The notes beneath the pieces were generated by a model. It had not been told where the DNA came from. It saw only the letters and a list, made by a program, of their open reading frames with translations, and did not search any database. A stretch of 64,000 nucleotides of DNA, taken from NCBI GenBank assembly GCA_024403615.1, contig JAKSRM010000001.1, forward strand, positions 124,001 through 188,000, written 5' to 3'. Source of the stretch: Lachnospiraceae bacterium (GTDB lineage: Bacteria; Bacillota; Clostridia; Lachnospirales; Lachnospiraceae). Below are positions 51,431 through 61,412 of this stretch, one piece after another (positions within the stretch are counted from its first letter, which is position 1; each line of letters opens with the position of its first letter). The translations under genes were made by a program, and so were the position numbers.

Positions 51431-52384
51431 ATGAAAAAAACAGATATTATCGTACCGGTTTTCAACGAAGAAGAAGGACTCGTAATGTTTTACGAGGAAA
51501 CAAAAAAGGCCATCGCTGGCTGCGAAGGCTTTGATTTTCGTTTCATTTTTATCAATGATGGCAGCAGCGATAATACCTTGCAGGTTGTAAAAACTCTGTC
51601 AGAAAAAGATCCGAACGTAAAATATGTTTCTTTCTCCAGAAATTTTGGAAAAGAAGCGGCGATTTTCGCTGGACTTCAGGCTTCTGCTGGAGACTATACG
51701 ATTCTTATGGATTCTGATTTGCAGCATCCACCGGCTTTAATTCCGGAAATGTTAAAAGCAGTGGAGGAAGAAGGCTATGGAGCAGCCGGCGCCAAAAGGA
51801 AAACTGGCTTTTTCTCTAGAGCCTTTGTTGGATTAAATAATAAGCTTTCCAACGTAAAGCTTCAGAAAGGCGCTACGGACTATATGTGCATGTCCCGGCC
51901 TTTTGTGGATGCCATTCTAAAACTTTGCGAAACCCAGCGGTTTTCCAAAGGCTTGTTTGCTTGGGTTGGATTTAAAGTAAAGTGGTTGGATTATGAGCAA
52001 CCAGAACGGGCAAAAGGATCCAGCAAATGGAATTTCGGCAAGCTGTTTAAATATGCTACGGACGGAATCACTTCCTTCAGTACGGTGCCATTGACTTTGG
52101 TTACCTGCGTTGGTGCCATTGTTTGTTTCCTTGCGTTTATCTATATTTTGATTACGTTGATTCAGACTTGGATCTTTGGTATCGATGTTCCTGGTTATGT
52201 TACGACCTTGGTAGTTCTTCTGTTTATGGGTGGAGTAATTATTCTGGCTATCGGAATCTTAGGAGAGTACATCGGCAGAATCTATATGGAGTCGAAAAAC
52301 AGACCTTTGTATATTACCGAAGAAACCAATATAAAAAACGAAAAAGAAACGAAGAAAGAGAATAACGGAAATCCGGAAGAATAA
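51431..52384 (+). CDS. GT2 glycosyltransferase, CsbB/GtrB-like
   Basis: 317 residues. GT-A fold enzyme that moves a sugar to polyprenyl phosphate. IIVPVFNEEEGL, FINDGSSDNTL, MDSDLQHPP (the DxD-type site) and KGLFAWVGFK are typical. Two membrane helices near 220-245 and 255-280 anchor it. Starts one base after the lipoprotein stop. With GtrA and YfhO it would form a three-part system that adds sugars to cell-wall polymers. Confidence 0.92.
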   Translation: MKKTDIIVPVFNEEEGLVMFYEETKKAIAGCEGFDFRFIFINDGSSDNTLQVVKTLSEKDPNVKYVSFSRNFGKEAAIFAGLQASAGDYTILMDSDLQHPPALIPEMLKAVEEEGYGAAGAKRKTGFFSRAFVGLNNKLSNVKLQKGATDYMCMSRPFVDAILKLCETQRFSKGLFAWVGFKVKWLDYEQPERAKGSSKWNFGKLFKYATDGITSFSTVPLTLVTCVGAIVCFLAFIYILITLIQTWIFGIDVPGYVTTLVVLLFMGGVIILAIGILGEYIGRIYMESKNRPLYITEETNIKNEKETKKENNGNPEE

Positions 52385-52402
52385 AACCTGAAAGTATCCT
52401 AC

Positions 52403-54970
52403 ATGATAAAGACAGAAAAGCAAAAATTCATAAGAAAGAATATCCCAATACTATTGGCGTTTTTAGCGCCAATAGTTATTTTAACTTGTATCTATATCAC
52501 CAGGGGCATCTTTCCATTCGGTGATGAAATGTATCTGCGGAGCGATATGTATCATCAATACGCTCCATTTATGAAACTGTTCCAGAGTCTGATTAAATCT
52601 GGTGGCAGTCTGGAGTACACCTGGAATATCGGCCTTGGTTCCAATTTCATGAGCACCTTTGCCTATTATCTGGCGTCTCCATTGAACTGGATTATTGGTC
52701 TCTTCCCATCAACCATTGTTCCGGAAATCATGAACAGCTTTATTATTCTGAAAGCCGGATTGATGTCTGCAACTTTTACATATTATCTGACGAGAAAATT
52801 TAAAAAGTGCAATCTTTGTTCTACTTGCTTTGGTATTTTCTATGCGATGTCCGGTTATATGTGTGCTTATAGCTGGAATCTGATGTGGCTGGATTGTCTG
52901 GTACTTCTTCCGTTAATGATGCTGGGTCTGGAACGTCTGGTGAAAGAAGGAAAGACGCTGTTATATACGGTTTGCCTGGGCCTTTCTGTGTTATCCAACT
53001 ATTACATCGCGATTATGATGTGTATATATAGCGTAATCTACTTCCTGTATCTTATGGCAGCAGAAGTGGATTTAGTAGGAACGAAAGCGGTACTGGAGAG
53101 AACCAGGAATTTTATCGTGTATTCTATTATTGGTGGATGCATCGGCGCAGTTTGTGCATTGCCGGCGCTTTTAGCTTTGTTCGGAACAGCGTCTGCAAGT
53201 TCTGGATGTCCGTCCACCTTTAGTGCTTATTTTAATTTATTGGAACTCTTTGCCCATGGCATGATGAATTCCAAAGTCACTATGATTAGTGAAGGCTATG
53301 TGCCGAATATTTTCTGTACGGTATTATGCTTTGCTCTGATTCCATTATTCTGTCTGAATAAAAAAATCAAATTGGGACAACGAATCGGAAAGAGCGTTCT
53401 GATTATCTTCCTGTGGGTCAGCTTTTCCTTTAATGTGCTGTCTTATATTTGGCATGGATTCCATTTGCCGAACTCCCTTCCGGCTCGTCAATCCTTTATC
53501 TATATTTTCCTGATATTGACTATCTGCTATGAAGTATTCTTAAAAATCCATCAGTATAAATATAAGCAGATTTTGATTTGCTTTGCCGGTGCGATTGGTG
53601 CCGTGTTTGCCCTGCAGATGCTCTTCAGTGAAAAATATTCCATCAACAATGCCTTTGTGAATGCAGCCTTCTTGCTGGCATATTTGCTGATTCTTTGCTT
53701 GTACAAGCGTGGAAAAGAAAAGGGAAAAGAGAAAGGCAAAGCTTATAAAAAGGCCTTCCGAATATTTGTATTTTTTATTCTCATGGTGGTTTCCATTGCA
53801 GAAGTGTCCATTAATGCAGATGAAACTGGTTACAGCACTACCGACCGCCCGTCATATGTGGATGACAATGAAAAAATAACAGCCTTGTTAGACTCTATTC
53901 CAGATACCGATTTCTACCGAGTGGAAAAACAGCAGAGAAGAACGAAAAATGACGGTGCGTGGTCCGAGTATCGGTCAGCTTCCATCTTTTCTTCTGTTAC
54001 CTTAGAAGCTTTATCGGATATGTATGAGAGCTTTGGTATGCAGAACGGAACGAACTCTTTTTCTTATTATGGCAATACGCCATTAACCTCTGCTTTATTA
54101 GGCATTCGTTATAAATTATCCGATACGGCCCTTAAAGATTCCTTATACACCTATTTCGGTGGCGATGAAGAGATGTACCTGTATAAATCCAAGTACTCCC
54201 TGCCTTTGGGATTTATGGTAAAAGAGACCGTACAGGCAGAGTTTAATCCAAAAGGGGACAATCCGTTTACGGTTCAGAATGATTTTATTGAAGCAGCCAA
54301 GAGACTGGATCCTCTTTTTGAAACCGGCAGAAGCCTTTCTGGCAGTAAAATTGAGCTGGAAGTAAAAGAAGATTCCCGCCAGCTGGTTTATGTGAATAAG
54401 AAACTGGACAATTTGAAAGTTGACATTTACCGGGAAGGAGAACTGGCAGACAGTAAGAATTTTACCTCTCTGGAATGTAAAATGGTGCTGGATTTAGGCG
54501 ATTATAAAGCAGGAGACAAGTTGGAAATCTCTAGCCCAGATGAAGATGCCGGCATTCTTACGTTGATTCCTTCTACCATGCATTATGAAACCCTGGATAA
54601 CACCATGACGGCTCTTGGGGAAAATCCATGGAATATTACAGAATTCTCTGGCGGAAAGGTAACAGGAGAAGTGGAGGTTCCAGCAGAGTATACGATCTTA
54701 TTCACTACAATCCCTTACGAAAAGGGCTGGACGGTAACCGTAGATGGCCAAAAAACAGAATATAAAGGATTTTACGGAGCTTTTATTACAGTTACGCTTC
54801 CAGAAGGCCGTCATATCGTGGAATTCACTTATAAAGCACCGGGCTTAAGAAGCGGATTACTTGTTTCAATTTTGGCAATTATCGCTCTGGTAATCTTGAC
54901 AATAATTCAAAAGAAGAAAAAGCTGAAAAATAATAAAAAAAGCCTTGAAATAAAGGAATTTTTAGATTAA
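52403..54970 (+). CDS. YfhO-family membrane protein (GT-C type)
   Basis: 855 residues. About 12 membrane helices in the first 480 residues and one near the C-terminus, with a large outside domain between (about 490-825). The early loop GDEMYLRSDMYHQYAPF and the IGLGSNFMSTFAYYLASPLNW segment match YfhO proteins. In Bacillus and Listeria these transfer GlcNAc from undecaprenyl phosphate to lipoteichoic acid. Acceptor here is unknown. The end of the gene contains the rpsB promoter. Confidence 0.9.
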   Translation: MIKTEKQKFIRKNIPILLAFLAPIVILTCIYITRGIFPFGDEMYLRSDMYHQYAPFMKLFQSLIKSGGSLEYTWNIGLGSNFMSTFAYYLASPLNWIIGLFPSTIVPEIMNSFIILKAGLMSATFTYYLTRKFKKCNLCSTCFGIFYAMSGYMCAYSWNLMWLDCLVLLPLMMLGLERLVKEGKTLLYTVCLGLSVLSNYYIAIMMCIYSVIYFLYLMAAEVDLVGTKAVLERTRNFIVYSIIGGCIGAVCALPALLALFGTASASSGCPSTFSAYFNLLELFAHGMMNSKVTMISEGYVPNIFCTVLCFALIPLFCLNKKIKLGQRIGKSVLIIFLWVSFSFNVLSYIWHGFHLPNSLPARQSFIYIFLILTICYEVFLKIHQYKYKQILICFAGAIGAVFALQMLFSEKYSINNAFVNAAFLLAYLLILCLYKRGKEKGKEKGKAYKKAFRIFVFFILMVVSIAEVSINADETGYSTTDRPSYVDDNEKITALLDSIPDTDFYRVEKQQRRTKNDGAWSEYRSASIFSSVTLEALSDMYESFGMQNGTNSFSYYGNTPLTSALLGIRYKLSDTALKDSLYTYFGGDEEMYLYKSKYSLPLGFMVKETVQAEFNPKGDNPFTVQNDFIEAAKRLDPLFETGRSLSGSKIELEVKEDSRQLVYVNKKLDNLKVDIYREGELADSKNFTSLECKMVLDLGDYKAGDKLEISSPDEDAGILTLIPSTMHYETLDNTMTALGENPWNITEFSGGKVTGEVEVPAEYTILFTTIPYEKGWTVTVDGQKTEYKGFYGAFITVTLPEGRHIVEFTYKAPGLRSGLLVSILAIIALVILTIIQKKKKLKNNKKSLEIKEFLD

Positions 54971-54973
54971 AAT
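54945..54973 (+). promoter_or_regulatory. Promoter of rpsB-tsf
   Basis: TTGAAA (54945-54950), 17 bases, TAAAAT (54968-54973), inside the last codons of yfhO. Confidence 0.65.
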
Positions 54974-54983
54974 ATCAAAGTTG

Positions 54984-55080
54984 CGTTGAGTAAACACCTC
55001 TGCCTATTTTTGAGGTTGTGTCCTGTCAAGTAACTTCAGGATGCCTCTAAAGAGATGAAAGCAGAGGGAAGCAAAAAACA
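54984..55080 (+). promoter_or_regulatory. rpsB leader, possible S2 autoregulation site
   Basis: The leader of about 115 bases can form three hairpins: ACACCTC/GAGGTTGTGT, TCCTG/CAGGA, and GCCTCT/AGAGGG. Leaders of rpsB operons often bind S2 and repress translation. The fold here is a hand pairing, and membership of a described leader family was not shown. Confidence 0.45.
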
Positions 55081-55097
55081 AAAAGGAGGGATATGAC

Positions 55098-55838
55098 ATG
55101 AGCGTTATATCAATGAAACAGTTACTTGAAGCAGGTGTTCACTTTGGACATCAGACCAGAAGATGGAACCCTAAAATGGCTCCATACATCTACACAGAAA
55201 GAAACAGCATCTACATTATCGACCTTCAGAAAACCGTTGGTATGATCGATGACGCATTCGACGCTATTTCTGACATCGCTGCACAGGGCGGCACAATTCT
55301 TTTCGTTGGAACAAAGAAACAGGCACAGGAAGCTATCCGTACAGAAGCTGAACGTTGCGGTATGTTCTATGTAAACGAGAGATGGCTTGGCGGTATGCTG
55401 ACCAACTTCAAAACAATCCAGAGCAGAATTAAAAGATTAAAAGACATCGAAAAGATGGAAGCAGACGGAACTTTTGCAGTTCTTCCTAAGAAAGAAGTTA
55501 TCGAAATTAAGAAAGAACAGGAAAAACTGGTTAAGAACCTTGGCGGAATCAAAGAAATGAGAAAGATTCCAGATGCTATTTTCGTAGTTGACCCTAAGAA
55601 AGAAAAAATCTGTATTCAGGAAGCTCATAAACTTCACATTCCTGTTATCGGTATCTGCGATACAAACTGTGACCCAGATGACCTTGACTATGTAATTCCT
55701 GGAAATGATGATGCTATCAGAGCCGTAAAACTTATCGTTGCTAAGATGGCAGATGCTATTATCGAAGCTAATCAGGGCGAAGAATACGAAGTAGCAGAAG
55801 CTCCTGTAGAAGAAGTAGCAGAAGCAGTAGAAGAATAA
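55098..55838 (+). CDS. rpsB: 30S ribosomal protein S2
   Basis: 246 residues, standard length. [34 protein letters not shown] and [27 protein letters not shown] are highly conserved S2 segments. AAAGGAGGG lies before the ATG. Codon use is strongly biased, as expected for an abundant protein. Followed by tsf, the universal order. Confidence 0.98.
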   Translation: MSVISMKQLLEAGVHFGHQTRRWNPKMAPYIYTERNSIYIIDLQKTVGMIDDAFDAISDIAAQGGTILFVGTKKQAQEAIRTEAERCGMFYVNERWLGGMLTNFKTIQSRIKRLKDIEKMEADGTFAVLPKKEVIEIKKEQEKLVKNLGGIKEMRKIPDAIFVVDPKKEKICIQEAHKLHIPVIGICDTNCDPDDLDYVIPGNDDAIRAVKLIVAKMADAIIEANQGEEYEVAEAPVEEVAEAVEE

Positions 55839-55869
55839 TTCAGATAGATTATCTAAGGAGGATATAATC

Positions 55870-56958
55870 ATGGCAGAAGTTACCACAGCTATGGTAAAAC
55901 AGTTAAGAGATTTAACAGGCGCCGGCATTTTAGCTTGCAAGAATGCATTAGTTGAATGTGATGGTGATATTGATGCAGCAGTAGAGTCCCTGAGAAAATC
56001 AGGCGAAGCTAAGGCTATTAAAAAAGCTAGCAGAATCGCAGCGGAAGGTATCGTTAAAGTTTACGTTGAAGGCAACACAGCAGTTATCGTAGAAGTTAAC
56101 TCTGAGACAGACTTCGTAGCTAAGAACGAAAAATTCCAGAACTATGTAGAAGCAGTTGCGAAACAGATCGCAGCAAGCGATGCTAAAGATGTTGAAGCTC
56201 TTCTTACAGAAAAATGGCTTGAGGATTCAGAAAAGACAGTTAATGATGCATTAGTAAATATGATCGCTACTATCGGTGAGAAAATCTCCATCCGTAGATT
56301 TGAGAAAATCGTTTCTGACGATGTAGTAGTTCCTTATATCCACGGTGCTGGACGTATTGGCGTTCTCGTTGAAGCAAAAGCAGCTAACGATGATGCAAAT
56401 AAAGAAGCTCTGAAGAACATCGCTATGCAGGTTGCAGCTATGAACCCAGAGTACATCAGCCGTGCAGATATGTCTGATGAAGCTTTAGCAAAACTGAGAG
56501 AAATCACAATTGACAGTGCTCTTAATACACCTGATACTCTTCCAAAACCTATCCTGAATAGATTAATTGCAAGAGCATGTGATGAAAAAGTATGGTCTGA
56601 TGAAGACATCAAGATCTACGGTGAGCAGAAGAACAACATGAACTATCTGTTCAACTTCCTTTCAGAAGCAGCAAAAGGTCAGTTAGCAGGTCTTGCAAAC
56701 GAAGAAAAAGAAGCTATCGTTGGCGATAAGATCTTCAACGGCTTAGTAGAAGGACGTTTTGCAAAACAGTTAAAAGACATCTGTCTGTTAGATCAGGTTT
56801 ACGTTAAAGCAGAAGACGGAAAACAGTCCGTAGCAGCTTACCTGAAAACTGTAAACCCTGAACTGGCTATTAAGAAAGTTGTTCGTTTCGAAACTGGCGA
56901 AGGTATCGAAAAGAAACAGGAAAACTTTGCAGAAGAAGTTGCAAAACAGATGCAGTAA
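55870..56958 (+). CDS. tsf: Elongation factor Ts, long form
   Basis: 362 residues. Nucleotide exchange factor for EF-Tu. The UBA-like N-terminus has VKQLRDLTGAGILACKNAL, and the core has VEVNSETDFVAKNE. Most bacterial EF-Ts proteins are near 200-310 residues; the excess lies in the C-terminal half (about 215-300), where a helical insert with DEDIKIYGEQKNNMNYLF interrupts the usual dimerisation region. AAGGAGG precedes the ATG. Confidence 0.95.
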   Translation: MAEVTTAMVKQLRDLTGAGILACKNALVECDGDIDAAVESLRKSGEAKAIKKASRIAAEGIVKVYVEGNTAVIVEVNSETDFVAKNEKFQNYVEAVAKQIAASDAKDVEALLTEKWLEDSEKTVNDALVNMIATIGEKISIRRFEKIVSDDVVVPYIHGAGRIGVLVEAKAANDDANKEALKNIAMQVAAMNPEYISRADMSDEALAKLREITIDSALNTPDTLPKPILNRLIARACDEKVWSDEDIKIYGEQKNNMNYLFNFLSEAAKGQLAGLANEEKEAIVGDKIFNGLVEGRFAKQLKDICLLDQVYVKAEDGKQSVAAYLKTVNPELAIKKVVRFETGEGIEKKQENFAEEVAKQMQ

Positions 56959-56984
56959 TTATCAACAAATAATTAAAGTATTTA

Positions 56985-57017
56985 AGGCTCAGGCTGAATG
57001 GCCTGAGCCTGATTTTT
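56985..57017 (+). terminator. Terminator after tsf
   Basis: 10-bp stem AGGCTCAGGC/GCCTGAGCCT with a TGAATG loop, followed by GATTTTT. Confidence 0.88.
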
Positions 57018-57025
57018 AGGACGAA

Positions 57026-58432
57026 ATGGAAAAGACGGCAAAGGTTAAAAATTTCACAGAAGGTCCAATTTTAGGACCACTTTTAAAATTCACTTTACCA
57101 GTATTTGGAGCTTTGATCCTCCAGGCTTTATATGGAGCGGTTGATTTACTTATTGTTGGTCAGTTTGCTACAACCGAAAGTGTTTCCGGCGTTGCTATGG
57201 GAACGCAGTTAACCCATAGTGTAACCATCGTAACAGGTGGTTTTGCCATGGGAACAACCATCCTTTTAGGTCAGCTGATTGGAAAGAAGAAAACCGAAGA
57301 AGCAGGAAAAGTTGTTGGTAGCAGCATTTGGCTGTTTGCAGCAATAGCAGTTATCGTTTCGGCAGTCTTATTTATTCTTGCGGGACCAGTATTAGAACTT
57401 CTTCAGCTGCCAGCAGAGGCTATGCCAGAAGGAATCAGCTATACAAAAATCTGTGGTATCGGTTTCATTTTTATTGCAGCCTATAATTTACTGGGCTCCA
57501 TTTTCCGTGGAATCGGAGATTCTACCACGCCGTTAATCACGGTAGCCATTGCATGCGTTGTTAATATTGCCGGCGATCTGCTTTTAGTTGCAGTATTTGA
57601 TATGGCTGCTGCAGGAGCTGCCATTGCAACGGTTTTTGCACAAGGTATCAGTGTTATCATCTCGTTATGGTTGATTAAAAAGAAGGGCCTTCCATTCGCC
57701 TTTAACAAGGAAAGCCTGAAACTGAAATTTGGGATCATTGGTCAGATCGTAAAATTAGGAATTCCTCTGGCGTTACAGGAAATTGTTGTATCCTCTTCAT
57801 TTTTAGTAACCAGTGCAGTAACGAATTCCTTGGGACTTATTGCATCGGCAGGAGTAGGCGTATCTTCGAAACTTACCGGATTCATTATGTTGTTCCCAAG
57901 CGCTTATATGCAGTCTATGTCTGCTTTTTCTGCACAAAATATCGGAGCAAAGAAAGTGGATCGAGCTACCAAAGCAATGATTCATGGTATCTGGACGTCT
58001 TTAGCTTTTGCAACCATTATGGGATATTTTTCAATTCTTCATGGAGAATGGCTGACACAGATTTTCTCTAAAGATCCAGAGGTTATTGTTGCAGCGGCCC
58101 AATACCTGAAAGCCTTTGGTATTGATACGTTCCTGACTTCCATCTATTTCTGCTTTATTGGCTTCTTAAATGGCTGTGGAAAGACTACGGTTACCATGAT
58201 TGAAGGCTTTATCGGAGTTGCTGTCAGAGTGCCAACCTGCTTTTTATTTAAAGCAATCGGAAATGGCTCTCTGTTCCTGATTGGTATGTCGACGCCAACA
58301 TCAACCTTTGTTCAGAATATTATCGTTATTATTTACTTCATTCTTGTAAAAAAGAAACTGAATGCTTTATATAGTGGGGGATTAGCTCCGGAGGAGTCGG
58401 TTCCTCCAGAGAAATTAGCGGAACAAGCATAA
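57026..58432 (+). CDS. MATE-family efflux transporter
   Basis: 468 residues, 12 predicted membrane helices in two six-helix halves. Early GPILGPLLKFTLPVFGALILQALYGAVDLLIVGQF (split by helix 1) is typical of the DinF/NorM group in Firmicutes. Exports drugs or metabolites using Na+ or H+; the substrate is unknown. A weak AGGAC site lies just after the tsf terminator, so a low level of read-through expression is likely. Confidence 0.93.
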   Translation: MEKTAKVKNFTEGPILGPLLKFTLPVFGALILQALYGAVDLLIVGQFATTESVSGVAMGTQLTHSVTIVTGGFAMGTTILLGQLIGKKKTEEAGKVVGSSIWLFAAIAVIVSAVLFILAGPVLELLQLPAEAMPEGISYTKICGIGFIFIAAYNLLGSIFRGIGDSTTPLITVAIACVVNIAGDLLLVAVFDMAAAGAAIATVFAQGISVIISLWLIKKKGLPFAFNKESLKLKFGIIGQIVKLGIPLALQEIVVSSSFLVTSAVTNSLGLIASAGVGVSSKLTGFIMLFPSAYMQSMSAFSAQNIGAKKVDRATKAMIHGIWTSLAFATIMGYFSILHGEWLTQIFSKDPEVIVAAAQYLKAFGIDTFLTSIYFCFIGFLNGCGKTTVTMIEGFIGVAVRVPTCFLFKAIGNGSLFLIGMSTPTSTFVQNIIVIIYFILVKKKLNALYSGGLAPEESVPPEKLAEQA

Positions 58433-58459
58433 GCTTATATGTGACATCTAAGATATATA

Positions 58460-58488
58460 TTGTAGAAATTATACGAAAGTGGTACAAT
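58460..58488 (+). promoter_or_regulatory. Promoter of the liv operon
   Basis: TTGTAG (58460-58465), 17 bases, TACAAT (58483-58488); leader about 45 bases with AGGAGG before livK. Confidence 0.6.
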
Positions 58489-58540
58489 TCTTATGTATGC
58501 ATATACACTACTATTAATACGTATTTTTAGGAGGACAAAA

Positions 58541-59854
58541 ATGAAAACAGTTAAAAGAGTAGCTGCATTGTTACTTGCTTGTCTGTTTGCTGTAACATTA
58601 CTCGCAGGCTGCGGTGGTGGAGAAGAAGCTCCAGCAGGCAGTGGTAATGCAGCTCCAGCAGGCGGAACAATCAAGATCGGTTACGTTAACCCTTCAACAG
58701 GTGCTTTAGCTGGTAACGGCGAAGGCTGTGACTGGGTTGTAAAACAGATCGAGAACTACGTAAACAATGAACTTGGTGGAATCGACGTTGATGGCGCTAA
58801 GAAGAACATCAAAGTTATCGTTTACGACTCAACATCCGATCAGCAGACAGCAGCTGACATGGCTCAGAAGCTCTGCGTTGAAGACGAAGTTGATTTAATC
58901 GTTGCTATTCAGACACCTGAAACAGCAATCCCTGTAGAAGCACAGGCAGAAATCAACGAAGTTCCATGTATCGGTATCCAGGCACCTGTAGATCCATGTG
59001 CTATGGCTTCTGATACACATGATTGGACAGTACATGCATTCTGGACAATCGACAACATCTACGAAGCACACAAAGCTCTTTGGACAGCAGCAGGATTTGG
59101 CCCTGGCTCAGGCGCTAAAATCGGTTTAGCATTCGCTAACGATGCTGATGGTACAGCATGGCATGATACTTTCGTAGTTAAATTAGCAGCTGATGGATAT
59201 CAGGTAGTTGATCCTGGTCAGTACCCATCCTTAACAGACGACTTCTCAAACGTTGTTAAAGCATTCAAAGACGCTGACATCGATATCTTAGCAGGAACAA
59301 ACATTCCTCCAGATTTCTCTAACCTGTTCACACAGATGCAGGCAGCTGGCGTTGAAGTTGATGCCATCACAATGGGTAAATGCTGCTTACTTCCTGGCGA
59401 CGTTGCAGCTTTAGGCGAGAACGTTGAAGGTATCCTTTCTGAAGTTTGGTGGTCACCATTATATCCATACGTTTCTGGTTTAACAGGCATTAACTGCGCA
59501 GACCTTGGTGCTGCTTACTTAGCAGACAACGGTGGCGTTATGCCTCAGCCAGCAGGTTATGCATATGCTTCATTAGAGCTTGCAGTTCAGGCATTCCAGA
59601 AAGCTGGAACAACTGACAAAGCTAAAGTTATGGAAGCTATCAGAGCTCTTGACGTTGAAACAATCGTTGGACCTATCAAATATGATAAGGAAATGAACGG
59701 ATTACAGTACTCAGATACAGTAGTAGCTGGTGGACAGTGGCAGAAGAACGAAGCAGGCGAGTGGGAACTCGTTGTTATCGATGCTTCCTTATATCCAGAA
59801 CTTGCAGGCGCTGTAACAGGCGAATACAAAGCTGGTAATGCTACACAGAAGTAA
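58541..59854 (+). CDS. livK: Liv-type ABC transporter substrate-binding lipoprotein
   Basis: 437 residues from ATG 58541 (perfect AGGAGG 6 bases upstream). Lipoprotein signal ending LLAGC, then a short Gly/Ala/Glu linker. A periplasmic-binding-protein type I fold follows: IKIGYVNPSTGALAGNGEG, YDSTSDQQTAADMAQKL, and ANDADGTAWHDTFV. It delivers the ligand to LivHM. Branched-chain amino acids are the family default, but amides, urea or aromatic compounds are also carried by such proteins. Codon use is as biased as in rpsB, so it is abundant. Confidence 0.92.
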   Translation: MKTVKRVAALLLACLFAVTLLAGCGGGEEAPAGSGNAAPAGGTIKIGYVNPSTGALAGNGEGCDWVVKQIENYVNNELGGIDVDGAKKNIKVIVYDSTSDQQTAADMAQKLCVEDEVDLIVAIQTPETAIPVEAQAEINEVPCIGIQAPVDPCAMASDTHDWTVHAFWTIDNIYEAHKALWTAAGFGPGSGAKIGLAFANDADGTAWHDTFVVKLAADGYQVVDPGQYPSLTDDFSNVVKAFKDADIDILAGTNIPPDFSNLFTQMQAAGVEVDAITMGKCCLLPGDVAALGENVEGILSEVWWSPLYPYVSGLTGINCADLGAAYLADNGGVMPQPAGYAYASLELAVQAFQKAGTTDKAKVMEAIRALDVETIVGPIKYDKEMNGLQYSDTVVAGGQWQKNEAGEWELVVIDASLYPELAGAVTGEYKAGNATQK

Positions 59855-59889
59855 TTCTAATTGTAACAAACGTAATTAAAATAATGTGT

Positions 59890-59918
59890 AAGTGGAGGGC
59901 TTTCTAAGCTCTCCACTT
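59890..59918 (+). other. Hairpin between livK and livG
   Basis: 8-bp stem AAGTGGAG/CTCCACTT with a 13-base loop and no strong T-run. Probably a partial terminator or mRNA-protecting hairpin that keeps the binding protein more abundant than the pump subunits. Confidence 0.6.
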
Positions 59919-59952
59919 TGCAGATTTAAAAAGCCTCAAAAAGGAGGAAACA

Positions 59953-60693
59953 ATGGGGAATATTTTAACATTTGACCACATCGATGCGGGTTATGGACGT
60001 GTCCAGATTCTCCATGATTTATCATTTTCAGTAGAAGAAGGCGAAGTATTTGGTGTTATCGGTCCTAACGGATGCGGCAAAACTACCATGTTTAACGCCT
60101 TAATTGGATTGATCGTTCCTAATCATGGAACTATAACCTTTAACGGACATAACATCACAAAGATGAAACCAGATGCCAGATGTCATTTAGGAATTGGCAG
60201 AACCTATCAGGTACCTCGTCCGTTTGAAGGAATGAGCGTATATGAAAACGTTCTTGTTGCTGCTGTTCATGGTGCAAATCATAATGAGAAAACCGGACGT
60301 CAAGTTGCATTGGACGCATTAAAATTAACTGAGTTATACGATAAAAGAGAAATTCGCGCTGGCGAACTTACACTTTTAGACCGTAAACGTCTGGAAATCG
60401 CCAGAGCACTGGGAACAGAGCCAAAGCTTTTACTTCTTGATGAAGTTGCAGCTGGTTTAACAGAGGCCGAAGTTCAGGATGTAATTAAGATGGTTAAAAA
60501 TCTGAAAGCTGCTGGATATTCTATCATCTGGATTGAGCATGTTATCCAGACTATGGTAGAGGCTACTGACCATCTGATGTGTATGTCCGAAGGACATGAG
60601 CTTCTGATTGGTGAACCAAGACCTGTTATGGATTCAAAAGAAGTTGAAGAAGTATATCTTGGTGTAGAAGAGGAGGATGAGGAAGATGAGTGA
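59953..60693 (+). CDS. livG: Branched-chain-type ABC transporter ATP-binding protein LivG
   Basis: 246 residues. Walker A GPNGCGKTT, LivG-type segment IGRTYQVPRPFEGMSVYENVLVA (split family motif), signature LTLLDRKRLEIARAL, Walker B LLLLDEVAAGLTEAE. The signature LTLLDRKR departs from the common LSxGQ(K/R)R form but is frequent in LivG. C-terminus is acidic. Start after AAAGGAGG. Confidence 0.93.
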   Translation: MGNILTFDHIDAGYGRVQILHDLSFSVEEGEVFGVIGPNGCGKTTMFNALIGLIVPNHGTITFNGHNITKMKPDARCHLGIGRTYQVPRPFEGMSVYENVLVAAVHGANHNEKTGRQVALDALKLTELYDKREIRAGELTLLDRKRLEIARALGTEPKLLLLDEVAAGLTEAEVQDVIKMVKNLKAAGYSIIWIEHVIQTMVEATDHLMCMSEGHELLIGEPRPVMDSKEVEEVYLGVEEEDEEDE

Positions 60694-61399
60694 GCCTATG
60701 TTGAAAATCGAAGGCGTTCAGGCGAAATACGGTGACTTCATTGCAGTTGCTGACGCTTCACTTGAAGTTCCGGAAGGAAAAATCGTTTCCCTTATCGGAT
60801 CCAATGGCGCAGGAAAATCCACTCTAATGAGTACTGTTGCAGGTCTTCATAAACCAAGTGCAGGAAAAATATATTTTAAAGGTGAAGATATCACAGGACT
60901 GTCTGCAGATAAGATTGTAACAAGAGGCCTTAGCCTGGTTCTTCAGGGCAGCCATTGCTTTGTTCGAATGACAGTAGAAGACAATCTGATCATGGGATGT
61001 TTCCCAAAACATGTCAGAAAGCAAACGAAGGACAGTCTTGAAAGAATATACGATTTGTTCCCGGTTTTGAAAGAAAAAAGAAACGACCTTGCAGGAAGTC
61101 TTTCCGGTGGACAGAGACACATGGTTGCTATCGGTAGAGCTTTAATGAGCAATCCGGAGATGGTTCTTTTTGATGAAGTTTCTCTTGGTCTTGCGCCAAA
61201 TACTATTAAAGGTATTTACTCACGTATCAAAGAAATTCATAAACAAGGAACCACAATCCTGTTAGTTGAGCAGGATACCCATCGTGCAATTAAAACAGCT
61301 GAAATCGTTGACGTTATGCTGAAAGGTAAAGTCGTTTTAACAGGTTCTCCAAAGGAACTCTCAGAAGACGAAATCAAGAAAGCATACTTTGGTATTTAA
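60686..61399 (+). CDS. livF: Branched-chain-type ABC transporter ATP-binding protein LivF
   Basis: 237 residues from ATG 60686, 9 bases after GAGGAGG; an ATG 9 bases earlier overlaps that site. Walker A GSNGAGKST, signature SLSGGQRHMVAIGRALM, Walker B MVLFDEVSLGLAP. It overlaps the livG stop by 8 bases. Pairs with LivG as the two ATPase subunits on the inner face of the membrane. Confidence 0.93.
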   Translation: MSEPMLKIEGVQAKYGDFIAVADASLEVPEGKIVSLIGSNGAGKSTLMSTVAGLHKPSAGKIYFKGEDITGLSADKIVTRGLSLVLQGSHCFVRMTVEDNLIMGCFPKHVRKQTKDSLERIYDLFPVLKEKRNDLAGSLSGGQRHMVAIGRALMSNPEMVLFDEVSLGLAPNTIKGIYSRIKEIHKQGTTILLVEQDTHRAIKTAEIVDVMLKGKVVLTGSPKELSEDEIKKAYFGI

Positions 61400-61412
61400 G
61401 GAGGGAAAATAA

